From: JAAFIW01 sp031414805
GTDB taxonomy: Bacteria > Pseudomonadota > Gammaproteobacteria > Burkholderiales > Burkholderiaceae_C
NCBI GenBank assembly: GCA_031414805.1
Contig: JANOQJ010000006.1
Coordinates: 38,378 to 102,377 of the forward strand
Reading direction: 5' to 3'
DNA: 64,000 bases
Part shown: positions 1 through 7,789 of the stretch, piece by piece
How the letters are laid out: each line of letters starts with the position of its first letter
How positions within the stretch are numbered: the first letter of the stretch is position 1
Made by a program: the position numbers and the translations under genes
Notes under the pieces: model-generated
The model's database searches: none
What the model was told of the DNA's origin: nothing
What the model saw: only the letters and a program-made list of their open reading frames with translations

Positions 1-285
1 CTGCTGGTTTTGACCGCTTTGCAAGTAGCGTGATGGCCCAAAGCAACGCGTGACGACGCTGCGCAACAGATGACAGAAAAAAGTCACGACATGCAGTTAC
101 ATTGCACTGTGTATTTTTTACCGGGTTGCGTAAACGCAATGTGTGGCGAGCGAGAGAAGCAAGTGCGATGACGGTCGGTTTTCGGGCTTTTAATTCTTGC
201 CAAAAATGCCAAACGTGCATACAGCACGTGCTCAAGCAGCTATCAAATTTATAGTGATTTCAATTTTCAACTGGACGCTTGAACC
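1..285. other. Intergenic stretch, no gene recognised
   Basis: I see no convincing coding frame here. A short palindrome (TTGCGT-AA-ACGCAA) lies near 125-139. A copy of the dispersed Comamonadaceae-type repeat lies at about 229-256, just upstream of the lipoprotein gene. The region probably holds the promoter of the lipoprotein gene, but I could not identify clear -35/-10 boxes. Confidence 0.4.
229..256 (-). repeat. Dispersed repeat copy (TAGCTGCTTGAGCA family)
   Basis: The stretch reads GCTCAAGCAGCTAT followed by a short AT-rich tail, the reverse complement of the repeat core found throughout this window. It is partial: the AAGGGCT end seen in full copies is missing. Confidence 0.7.
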
Positions 286-1266
286 ATGACACAACTGAAA
301 AACACCCTCAAACTCGTGCAACTCTCCGCGCTGCTGGCCCTGGTGGCCTGCGGCGGTGGCAGCGATAGCCCGGCGCCAGCGCCCGTTGTCGCCCCCCCGG
401 CCCCGGCAGCATCGGCGCCCGCACCCGCCGCATCGGCTCCTGCCCCCGCAGCATCGGCCCCGGCCCCGGCTGCATCAGCCCCCGCACCCGCCGCCTCGGT
501 TCCGGCCCCAGCCGCCTCGGCTCCGGCCCCTGCCGCATCAGCCCCAGCCCCAGCCCCAGCCCCAGCGCCAGCGCCTGCGCCCACCACGGATCCCAAAGCC
601 GCTGCGGGCTTCTGGTCCGGTCGCGTGGACGCGCAAACCACCGCATCGGCCGTGTTTTTGCCAGAAGGCCAGGCCTGGACGGTGCTGCAAACTGGCACCA
701 CCACGGTAGCGGGCACCAGCACCATCAGTACCCTGGCGCGCGGCACCGTCACGGTGGTGAACCAGGCGGTCACCGTGGCAGGTCAGGCTTACCAGTTCGC
801 CAGCACCGGCACCACCACCCGCACTTACGGCATCACCGGTGGCTTTGTGCCCAAGACCAGCCTGACCGTGCCCACTGTCACCTTCCCTGGCCCCAGCACA
901 CAAACGCCTATTCCTGGCTACGTTTTGACCTACAACCCCAGCTTTGACACGGCCGCCACCCAAGGCACTGTGGCGGGCCGCTGGAACGCCAGCTTTGGCG
1001 CAGGCGCGATCCGATTGACGCTGGATATCTCGGCCACCGGCGCCATCACGGGCACCAGTACCGCGGGTTGCACGTATACCGGTAGCGTAGCGCTGCACCC
1101 GGCCAACATCGCAGTGTTTAACCTGACCTTGACCGAGGCCTGCGTGGCCCAGGCGGCCCGCACTTACAGCGGCATTGCAACCCTGAACGACCTGCGCACC
1201 ACGCTGTCCGCCGCCTACCTCACGGCAGACGGCACCTTGGCCGGCATTTTTGCGGCCACGCGTTAA
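286..1266 (+). CDS. Putative surface lipoprotein with Pro/Ala-rich spacer
   Basis: The 326-residue product starts with a lipoprotein signal peptide: a short basic N-terminus, a hydrophobic stretch and the lipobox LVAC, with the lipidated Cys near residue 22 followed by GGGSDS. Residues ~28-98 are a low-complexity spacer of repeated PAPAAS units (about seven) that grade into PAPAPA. The remaining ~220 residues are Thr/Ala/Gly-rich and look beta-structured, with two Cys (GCTYTGS and EACVAQ) that could form a disulfide. The family is not recognised; similar short-repeat lipoproteins are common as species-specific outer-membrane proteins in Burkholderiales. The spacer would hold the C-terminal domain away from the membrane (inference). 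The repeat tract (about 375-590) is a likely site of length variation. The start is chosen because the signal peptide begins there; the ribosome binding site is weak. Confidence 0.75.
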   Translation: MTQLKNTLKLVQLSALLALVACGGGSDSPAPAPVVAPPAPAASAPAPAASAPAPAASAPAPAASAPAPAASVPAPAASAPAPAASAPAPAPAPAPAPAPTTDPKAAAGFWSGRVDAQTTASAVFLPEGQAWTVLQTGTTTVAGTSTISTLARGTVTVVNQAVTVAGQAYQFASTGTTTRTYGITGGFVPKTSLTVPTVTFPGPSTQTPIPGYVLTYNPSFDTAATQGTVAGRWNASFGAGAIRLTLDISATGAITGTSTAGCTYTGSVALHPANIAVFNLTLTEACVAQAARTYSGIATLNDLRTTLSAAYLTADGTLAGIFAATR

Positions 1267-1288
1267 ACCGTGTCGAACTGAGGTTCCT

Positions 1289-1441
1289 TCAGACACCGCG
1301 CATCAGGTTTCGCGCCTGCGCCATCTGGTCTGGAAATCGGGCTACGGCCAGGTTAATGAAGGCGCGTACCGTCGGTGTCAGGTAGCGGGTGCCGGGAAAT
1401 ACCGCATGCACCGGCACCGGTGCTGCGGCCCATTCGGGGGA
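1289..1441 (-). pseudogene. 3' remnant of a LysR-family regulator gene
   Basis: Read on the minus strand, about 50 codons ending in TGA at 1289-1291 encode a typical LysR C-terminus. It includes PVPVHAVFPGTRYLTPTVRA and then a final helix ending RNLMRGV. This matches the conserved end of the LysR effector-binding domain (VHAVFP...R.L.P.VRAF). Homology stops abruptly at ~1441, where a duplicated ATCCGACCGG motif begins. No start codon, helix-turn-helix or remaining effector domain exists, so this is only the last ~50 codons of a gene. It is paired with a hydrolase remnant on the opposite strand. Confidence 0.7.
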
Positions 1442-1465
1442 TCCGACCGGATCCGACCCCAAAAA
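1441..1465. other. Deletion junction with short direct repeat
   Basis: The sequence ATCCGACCGG is followed by ATCCGACCCC, an 8-base direct repeat. It sits exactly where the LysR remnant ends and just before the hydrolase remnant begins. A similar GGGATCCGACCCCAAA occurs at about 7760-7775. This looks like the scar of a deletion or of a lost mobile element. That it caused the loss is inference. Confidence 0.4.
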
Positions 1466-1467
1466 CC

Positions 1468-1796
1468 GTCAGCCCCGCCACCATCAAGGCCGAAGGCATG
1501 TTGTACGCGCTTTGCGCTGACTGCAGCGCCTCTGCCAGCAGCTGCTCAAAACCCACCGCGCTGAAGCCGTGCCGCCGCTGGCCACGCCCTTCACGCGGCA
1601 CGCTGCCAAGTTTGGCAGCGTGCCGCGTATTCACGTGCACACGCGCCAAGACAACGCGGTCTCTTACAGCCTGTAAAAAGACATGCTCCAAGCCGCCGAC
1701 GGTGCCGCGCGGGTGCATGAACTGGACACCTCGCACGCACCCATGCTCACCCAGTCGCAGGCACTGGCGCGCATCGTGGCGCAAGCGGTGCGATGA
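1468..1796 (+). pseudogene. 3' remnant of an alpha/beta-hydrolase gene
   Basis: The C-terminal ~100 codons of an alpha/beta hydrolase of the esterase/hydroxynitrile-lyase-like type are recognisable across two frames. First comes AEGMLYALCADCS (about 1489-1527); after a frameshift near 1525 comes AEAVPPLATPFTRHAAKFGS and then VPRIHVHTRQDNAVSYSL. An in-frame TAA at ~1675 (probably CAA originally) interrupts the frame, which continues as KDMLQAADGAARVHELDTSH and then APMLTQSQALARI to TGA at 1794-1796. The HELDTSHAPMLTQ segment carries the catalytic-His region. The N-terminal half with the nucleophile Ser is absent. Frameshift, stop and truncation mark it as a pseudogene. Confidence 0.65.
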
Positions 1797-1810
1797 ACTG
1801 AGGCTCCATA

Positions 1811-1875
1811 GCGCTACTTATTTGATAGCTGCTTGAGCAGTATCTATAGGGGCTGATGGCTGTTTTGGCTTCAAA
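1811..1875 (+). repeat. Dispersed repeat copy (full length)
   Basis: This is one of the fullest copies. It has GCTACTTATTTGATAGCTGC, then TTGAGCAGTATCTATAGGGG, then CTGATGGCTGTTTTGGCTTC. It lies directly after the hydrolase remnant and helps define the family consensus: an AT-rich head, the imperfect palindrome GCTGCTTGAGCAG, a TATAAGGGCT block and a TTTTGGCTT tail. Confidence 0.85.
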
Positions 1876-2178
1876 CCGCGCTGTGGATCCACTCCAGCCT
1901 CGGCCTGGTTTCTTTGCGCCTGTCTCGAATTCGTCTCATCTAAAAAGACTAGTGGCCACGGTTTGCATTGATTACAGAGCGCCAGCCTGCAAAAATAATT
2001 TTCTGTTTGCAGATGTACCCATCAGTGTTTAAACTTTTTTTCAATAAAACGGCCTGTAGCCCTTGTGAATATTGCTCAAGCAGCTATTAAATAAATAGCA
2101 ATCAGAGTCTCATCACACCGCCAATCGTCGTCGCACACAAATTCAGAGCAACGCATTTCCCGTCACCGAAAGTCCACC
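1876..2178. other. Intergenic stretch before the giant repeat protein
   Basis: No gene is seen. The region becomes AT-rich from ~1985 to 2050 and contains a second repeat copy in opposite orientation (about 2046-2103). The promoter of the 5.2 kb gene should lie here, but no clear sigma-70 boxes were identified. Confidence 0.35.
2046..2103 (-). repeat. Dispersed repeat copy
   Basis: The copy reads GGCCTGTAGCCCTTGTGAAT followed by ATTGCTCAAGCAGCTATTAA and an AT-rich tail. It is in reverse orientation relative to the copy at 1811-1875. Confidence 0.85.
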
Positions 2179-5100
2179 ATGGCAGACATTACACGCCCCC
2201 ACGGCACGCTCACCGGTCCGATCAACTTCGCAGCGCCCGTGGTCAACCCTTATGGCTTGCAGGATGCCATCAACAACGCAGCCACCAGCTTTGTCGACAT
2301 CGATGGCGATGGTGATCTGGATGCCTTGATTGGCAACAACAACGGCAGCATTCTGGTGCAGCGGAACACCGGCAGTGCCACCCAACCCGCGTTTGGCGCG
2401 GTCGCTGTCAACCCCTATGGCCTGTTGGGTGTGGGCTATTCCGCCAACCCCAGCTTTGTTGACATCGATGGCGATGGTGATCTGGATGTTTTCGTGTGCG
2501 AGCGCTTCGGCAACACCCAGTTTCAACGTAACACAGGCAGCGCCACCAGCCCCGCTTTTGCCACCGCCACCACCAACCCCTTCGGCCTGACGGATGTTGG
2601 CAGCTACGGCCGCCCCAGCTTCGTGGACATCGACGGCGATGGTGATCTGGATGCCTTCTTTGGCATCCAGCCGGGCAACGTGGTGGTGCAAATCAACAGC
2701 GGCACCGCTGCAAGCCCCGCTTTTGCTGCAGCCACCACCAACCCCTACGGGCTGTTAAACGTCGGTGCGCTGTACGCGTCGCCCAGCTTCGCCGACATCG
2801 ACAGTGACGGCGATCTGGATGCCTTGCTGGGCAACTATGCGGGCAACACGGTGGTGCAACTGAACACCGGTAGCGCCACCAACCCCCGCTTTGGCACCGC
2901 CACGGTCAACCCGTATGGGCTGCAGGATGTGGGTTTCTTTTTCAACAAAGCGTCTCTCACCGTTGTCGACATCGATGGCGATGGTGATCTGGATGTGTTG
3001 ATTGGCGACCTGGACGCCAACATCACGGTGCAGCTAAACACCGCCAACCCGATAGCTGCCGTGACCACCACCACGGCCAACGGCAGGTACGGCGTGGGCA
3101 GCGTGATTAACCTCAGAATAGTTTTCAGCGAAAACGTGATCGTGACCGGTACACCCTCCATCGCCCTGGAGACCGGCAGCACGGATCGCGCAGCGGTGTA
3201 CACATCCGGCTCAGGAACCACCACACTGACCTTCAGCTACACCGTGCGTGCAGGCGACACCGCGGCTGATCTGGATGTCTTCAACGCCAGCGCGCTCAAG
3301 CTCAATGGCGGCAGCATTACGGACGCGGCGGGCAACAACGCCGTGCTCACGCTGGCCGCGCCTGGCGCGACCGGCTCGTTGGGGGCCAACGCCAACTTCG
3401 TGATTGACGGGGTTGCACCGCGCGGGGCGCTGCTGCCCACCCCCGCCTTTGCCGCCGCCACCACCAATCCCTACGGTTTGGCCGATGTGGGCATCTCTGC
3501 CAGCCCCCGCTTTGTAGACATAGACGGTGACGGTGATCTGGACACATTGATTGGCAACCGTGACGGCAACACGGTGGTGCAACTGAACACCGGCAGTGCC
3601 ACCAGCCCGGCCTTTGCTGCAGCCACCGCCAACCCCTACGGCCTGGTTAATGTGGGTGCCTCTGCCAACCCCAGCTTTGTGGACATCGATGGTGACGGTG
3701 ACCTGGATGCCTTTATCGGTAACAAGGCGGGCAACACGCTGGTACAACTGAACACCGGTAGCACCACCAGCCCCGCCTTTGCTGCGGCCATCACCAACCC
3801 CTATGGTCTGGCCAATGTGGGTGTCTCTGCCAGCCCCAGCTTTGCGGACATTGATGGTGACGGTGATCTGGATGCCTTGATTGGCAACAGCGCTGGCAAT
3901 ACCTTGGTGCAACTGAACACCGGCAGCCGCACCGCCCCCGCCTTTGCAGCGGCCACCACCAACCCCTATGGACTGTTGGATGCAGGCACCATCGCCAGCC
4001 CCAGCTTTTTGGACATCGACGGTGACGGTGACCTGGATGCCTTGATTGGCAACAACGTGGGCAACACGGTGGTGCAACTGAACACCGGCAGTAGCGCCAA
4101 CCCCCTCTTTGCAGCGGTCACCACCAACCCCTACGGCCTGTCGGATGTGGGCCTCTCCGCCAGTCCCAGCTTTGTCGATATTGACGGTGATGGCGATCTG
4201 GATGCCCTGATTGGCAATAGCAATGGCAGCACCGTGGTACGACTGAACACCGCTAGCCGGGTGGCACCCGTCAACTCCACCACGGCCAACGGCAGCTACG
4301 GCGTGGGCAGCGTCATTGTTTTAACCGTGGCCTTCAACGAAGCCGTCATCGTGACCGGTGCCCCTGCACTCCTGCTGGAAACCGGCATCACCGACCGAAA
4401 CGCCACGTACTCGGGGGGCTCAGGCACCACCACGCTCACCTTCAGCTATTCCGTGCAGGCTGGCGACATCAGCCCTAACCTGGATCAGTTCAGCAGCACC
4501 GCCCTGGCTTTGAATGGCGGCACCATCAGGGACGCTGCGGGCAACAACGCCGTGCTCACCCTGGCCGCACCCGCAGGGCAAGGCTCGTTGGGTGCCAACA
4601 AAGCCATCGTCATCGATGGCGTGGCACCGCGCGGTGCCTTGCCCAGCTTTGGGCCCGCCGCCACCAATGTTTATGGTCTGGCCGATGTGGGCTTCTTTGC
4701 CAGCCCCGAGTTGGTCGACATCAATGGCGATGGCTTGCTGGATGCGCTGATTGGCGAAATTGCTGGTGACACCGTGGTGCGGCTGAACACCGGCAGCGCC
4801 ACCAACCCTGCCTTTGGTGCCGCCACCACCAACCCCTATGGCCTGACCTATGCGGGCGCCATCGCCAACCCCAACCTGGCGGACATTGACGGCGACGGCG
4901 ACCTGGATGCGCTGATTGGCAACCAGCTTGGCAACACCGTGGTGCAGCTGAACACCGGCAGCGCCAGCGCCCCGGCCTTTGGCCCTGCCACCACCAACCC
5001 ATACGGCCTGGCCAATGCGGGCAGCTACGCCAACCCCAGCCTGGTGGACATCAATGGCGATGGTTTGCTGGATGCGCTGATTGGCAACGCTGCTGGCAAC

Positions 5101-7359
5101 ACCGTGGTGCAGCTCAATACCGGCACCACCACAGCCCCGGCCTTTGGCCCCGCCACCGCCAACCCCTATGGCCTGGCCAATTTGGGTGCCTATGCCAGCC
5201 CCAGCTTTGTAGACATCAATGGTGATGGTTTGCTGGATGCGCTGATTGGCACCCAGCTTGGCAACACCGTGGTGCAGCTGAACACCGGTACCACCACAGC
5301 CCCGGCCTTTGGCCCTGCCACCACCAATCCCTATGACTTAACCCCTGTGTTTGGCAATGCCAGCCCCAGCTTCGTCGACATCAACGGTGATGGCGTGCTG
5401 GATGCGCTGATTGGCCAGGCTTTTGGTATTACCGTGGTGTCTCTGGGTAAATCCGTGGCCCCAGTCACAGCCACCACCGCCAACGGCACTTACGGCGTGG
5501 GCAGCGTCATCACCCTCACGGTGGCCTTCAACGAAAGCGTGATCGTCACCGGCACACCCACGCTGCTACTGGAAACCGGTGCCACTGACCGCACCGCCAC
5601 CTATGCCAGCGGCTCGGGTACCAGCACCCTGACGTTTACCTACACCGTGCAAGCGGGTGACATGAGCGCCGACCTGGATCAGTTCAGCAGCAACGCCCTG
5701 GCTCTGAGTGGCGGCACGATTCGCGACGCCGCAGGCAACAACGCCATCATCACCCTGGCAGCACCCGCAGGGCAAGGCTCGCTGGGTGCCAACAAAGCCA
5801 TCGTCATCGACGGTGTGGCGCCCACACTGGCCATCACCAGCAACGTAGCAGCAGTCAAAATTGGCGAAACCGCAACGATTACCTTCACCTTCAGCGAAGA
5901 CCCAGGGGCCAGCTTTGTACCAGGTGACATCACCACCACCGGCGGCACCTTGGGTGCCTTCGGTGCCATCGGTCTCACCCGTACCGCCACCTTCACACCT
6001 GCGGTCAACACCACGGCCAACGCCAGCATCACGGTAGCCGCAGGCACCTACACCGATGCCGTAGGCAACCTCGGTAGCGCGGGCACCACACCGGTACTGG
6101 CCATCGACACCCTGCGCCCCAGTGCCACCGTGGTGGTGGCTGATACCTCCCTCACGGTGGGCGAGACCAGCGGCGTGACCATCACTTTCAATGAAGCGGT
6201 CACCGGTTTCACGCTGGCCGATCTCACAGTGGCCAACGGCACCCTTTCCGCCCTCGCCACAGCCGACGGTGGCATCACCTGGAGCGCCACCCTCACACCG
6301 AGCGCCAACACCGTCGCCGCCACCAACAACATCACCCTGGATAACGCGGGCATCGCCGACCTGGCAGGCAACACCGGCACCACCACCACCGCCAGCAACA
6401 CCTACGCAGTAGAAACCACCCGCCCCGCCTTTGCCAGCGCCAGTGCCAGCGGCACCACCCTGGTGATGAACTACACCGATGCGAGCAACCTCAATGGCGT
6501 GAACATTCCTGCCGTGGGTGACTTTGCCGTAACCACCGGCGGGGCGGCCAATTCGGTGACCGCTGTGGCCGTCAACGCCGCCGCCAAAACCGTCACCCTT
6601 TCGCTGACCACCGCCATGACGTTCGGCCAATACATCACCGTGGCCTACACCGACCCGACGGCAGGAGACGACGCCAACGCCATTCAAGACGCTGCCGGCA
6701 ACGACGCCGCCAACTTGAGCGCCACAGCCGCCACCAACAACACCGCTGCACCCCCGGTGGAAGAGCCCAGCCTGGACATTGACGGCGACGGCGTGCCCAC
6801 GGCACAAGAAAACCTGGTGCGCCCCCTCACGCCGGGTGGCCAAACTGGTGACGGCAATGGCGACGGGGTGTTGGACAGCGGGCAGGTCAACGTCACTTCA
6901 GCCCCGGTTACGGAAAACCGCTTCATCACCGTGGTAGCCGACTCCAACAAAGGCATCACCGACGCCGACCCCAACCAGGCCGTCATCACCAACTTCAAGT
7001 CCGAAGCGCCGCCTGCCAACCTGCCGGGTGGTGCCTCCTTGTCCAACGCCATCAGCTTCAACGCCACCATCGGAGGCACAGGCCAAACCGATACCTTCAG
7101 CATCTTTGTCGATGCCAGCGCGAACCCCAACGGCTACTGGGTCAAAACCGGAAGCGGCGTCTGGAACAACATCGCCACATCCATCGAGACGGTGGGCGAC
7201 AAGGTGCGAGTTGACTTTGCCATCACCGATGGCGGAATGTTCGATGCCGATGGCCTGGCAAACGGAAGCATTGCAGTGACGGGGGGTGTGGGCAACCTGC
7301 CGCTCACGCTGGTAGGCCAGCCACCGGATCTGCCACCGGGCGGCAGCTTCTGGTTCTGA
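2179..7359 (+). CDS. Giant VCBS/FG-GAP-type calcium-repeat protein with Ig-like domains
   Basis: The 1726-residue product contains fifteen copies of a ~55-residue module with the calcium-loop signature DIDGDGDLDALIGN, separated by VVQLNTGSA...NPYGL linkers. The modules come in three blocks of five (residues ~15-290, 415-690 and 815-1090). Each block ends in an Ig-like domain with NGTYGVGSVITLTVAFNE-type sequence and an AGDxSxxLDQF motif. Two further Ig-like domains follow (residues ~1215-1415), then a SwmB-like segment, an EF-hand-like DIDGDGVPTAQE and a C-terminus resembling choice-of-anchor U domains, ending GGSFWF. VCBS/FG-GAP repeats usually form extracellular beta-propellers or adhesin stalks that bind calcium. 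No signal peptide is visible at the N-terminus (MADITRPHGTL), so export is unclear; a type I or other C-terminal route is possible but no exporter is adjacent. The third block mostly uses DINGDGLLD. The start codon follows a weak ribosome site. Confidence 0.85.
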   Translation: MADITRPHGTLTGPINFAAPVVNPYGLQDAINNAATSFVDIDGDGDLDALIGNNNGSILVQRNTGSATQPAFGAVAVNPYGLLGVGYSANPSFVDIDGDGDLDVFVCERFGNTQFQRNTGSATSPAFATATTNPFGLTDVGSYGRPSFVDIDGDGDLDAFFGIQPGNVVVQINSGTAASPAFAAATTNPYGLLNVGALYASPSFADIDSDGDLDALLGNYAGNTVVQLNTGSATNPRFGTATVNPYGLQDVGFFFNKASLTVVDIDGDGDLDVLIGDLDANITVQLNTANPIAAVTTTTANGRYGVGSVINLRIVFSENVIVTGTPSIALETGSTDRAAVYTSGSGTTTLTFSYTVRAGDTAADLDVFNASALKLNGGSITDAAGNNAVLTLAAPGATGSLGANANFVIDGVAPRGALLPTPAFAAATTNPYGLADVGISASPRFVDIDGDGDLDTLIGNRDGNTVVQLNTGSATSPAFAAATANPYGLVNVGASANPSFVDIDGDGDLDAFIGNKAGNTLVQLNTGSTTSPAFAAAITNPYGLANVGVSASPSFADIDGDGDLDALIGNSAGNTLVQLNTGSRTAPAFAAATTNPYGLLDAGTIASPSFLDIDGDGDLDALIGNNVGNTVVQLNTGSSANPLFAAVTTNPYGLSDVGLSASPSFVDIDGDGDLDALIGNSNGSTVVRLNTASRVAPVNSTTANGSYGVGSVIVLTVAFNEAVIVTGAPALLLETGITDRNATYSGGSGTTTLTFSYSVQAGDISPNLDQFSSTALALNGGTIRDAAGNNAVLTLAAPAGQGSLGANKAIVIDGVAPRGALPSFGPAATNVYGLADVGFFASPELVDINGDGLLDALIGEIAGDTVVRLNTGSATNPAFGAATTNPYGLTYAGAIANPNLADIDGDGDLDALIGNQLGNTVVQLNTGSASAPAFGPATTNPYGLANAGSYANPSLVDINGDGLLDALIGNAAGNTVVQLNTGTTTAPAFGPATANPYGLANLGAYASPSFVDINGDGLLDALIGTQLGNTVVQLNTGTTTAPAFGPATTNPYDLTPVFGNASPSFVDINGDGVLDALIGQAFGITVVSLGKSVAPVTATTANGTYGVGSVITLTVAFNESVIVTGTPTLLLETGATDRTATYASGSGTSTLTFTYTVQAGDMSADLDQFSSNALALSGGTIRDAAGNNAIITLAAPAGQGSLGANKAIVIDGVAPTLAITSNVAAVKIGETATITFTFSEDPGASFVPGDITTTGGTLGAFGAIGLTRTATFTPAVNTTANASITVAAGTYTDAVGNLGSAGTTPVLAIDTLRPSATVVVADTSLTVGETSGVTITFNEAVTGFTLADLTVANGTLSALATADGGITWSATLTPSANTVAATNNITLDNAGIADLAGNTGTTTTASNTYAVETTRPAFASASASGTTLVMNYTDASNLNGVNIPAVGDFAVTTGGAANSVTAVAVNAAAKTVTLSLTTAMTFGQYITVAYTDPTAGDDANAIQDAAGNDAANLSATAATNNTAAPPVEEPSLDIDGDGVPTAQENLVRPLTPGGQTGDGNGDGVLDSGQVNVTSAPVTENRFITVVADSNKGITDADPNQAVITNFKSEAPPANLPGGASLSNAISFNATIGGTGQTDTFSIFVDASANPNGYWVKTGSGVWNNIATSIETVGDKVRVDFAITDGGMFDADGLANGSIAVTGGVGNLPLTLVGQPPDLPPGGSFWF

Positions 7360-7367
7360 GGTTTTCT

Positions 7368-7412
7368 GCTATCTTTTTGATAGCTGTTTGAGCAGTATCT
7401 ATAAGGGCTGCA
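7368..7412 (+). repeat. Dispersed repeat copy
   Basis: TTTTGATAGCTGTTTGAGCA followed by GTATCTATAAGGGCTGCAAT lies immediately after the stop codon of the giant gene. Confidence 0.85.
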
Positions 7413-7433
7413 ATCCAGAAACACCTTATTCGC

Positions 7434-7570
7434 TACATGCCTCAGACATCTACGAACCCGTCATTCCCGCGAAGGCGGGAATCCACCTCAGCACCGCTCC
7501 CACCTTGCCCTCTGCGTGATCCTCGAGCCTGGATTCCCGCCTGCGCGGGAATGACGGTCTGAGGCATGTA
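7434..7570. repeat. Nested inverted-repeat element (MITE/REP-like)
   Basis: The outer arms TACATGCCTCAGAC (7434-7447) and GTCTGAGGCATGTA (7557-7570) are perfect inverted repeats. Inside them, a second pair of 26-base arms at 7460-7485 and 7530-7555 carries the familiar ATTCCCGC-GGCGGGAAT REP core. The whole unit is about 137 bp and has no coding capacity. The same inner core recurs at 61121-61185. Confidence 0.75.
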
Positions 7571-7789
7571 TCTAATCAGGCAGAAGCGCATAAATTGGTC
7601 CTGTTTGTGAGCCCGATCGGTCGCGCGCTTCGGCAGTTAACTCCCTCTCCCGCGTGCGGGAGAGGGCAGGGGAGAGGGCAGTTGCGCACCCAGGCCTCCC
7701 GCCCCGGCATCCCCGCAATTGGGGTATGGTTTCGCTGTGGAAATTCCCCGTCCTGAATCGGGATCCGACCCCAAATCCTCGTCCCAAGC
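7571..7789. other. Intergenic stretch with hairpin-forming repeats
   Basis: The stretch holds a GC-rich hairpin at about 7640-7680 (CTCCCTCTCCCGC facing GCGGGAGAGGG) and a GGGATCCGACCCCAAA motif at about 7760-7775. That motif echoes the deletion junction at 1441-1465. No gene is recognised. Confidence 0.45.

Noticed and set aside
375..590. Tandem ~18-base repeats considered as CRISPR or VNTR array
   Set aside because: They are in-frame PAPAAS codon repeats in a lipoprotein spacer with no unique spacers; a coding VNTR, not CRISPR.
538..1296. Long open frame on the minus strand opposite the lipoprotein gene
   Set aside because: It is a Gly/Trp-rich mirror of the Pro/Ala repeats; the plus-strand frame has a lipoprotein signal and sensible composition.
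1900..2040. tRNA-like sequence (TCTCGAATTCGTCTC)
   Set aside because: No acceptor stem or cloverleaf could be built around it.
5566..6843. 425-codon minus-strand frame opposite the giant repeat gene
   Set aside because: It is antisense to the Ig-like domains and made of low-complexity Gly/Val/His; high-GC codon bias keeps it open.
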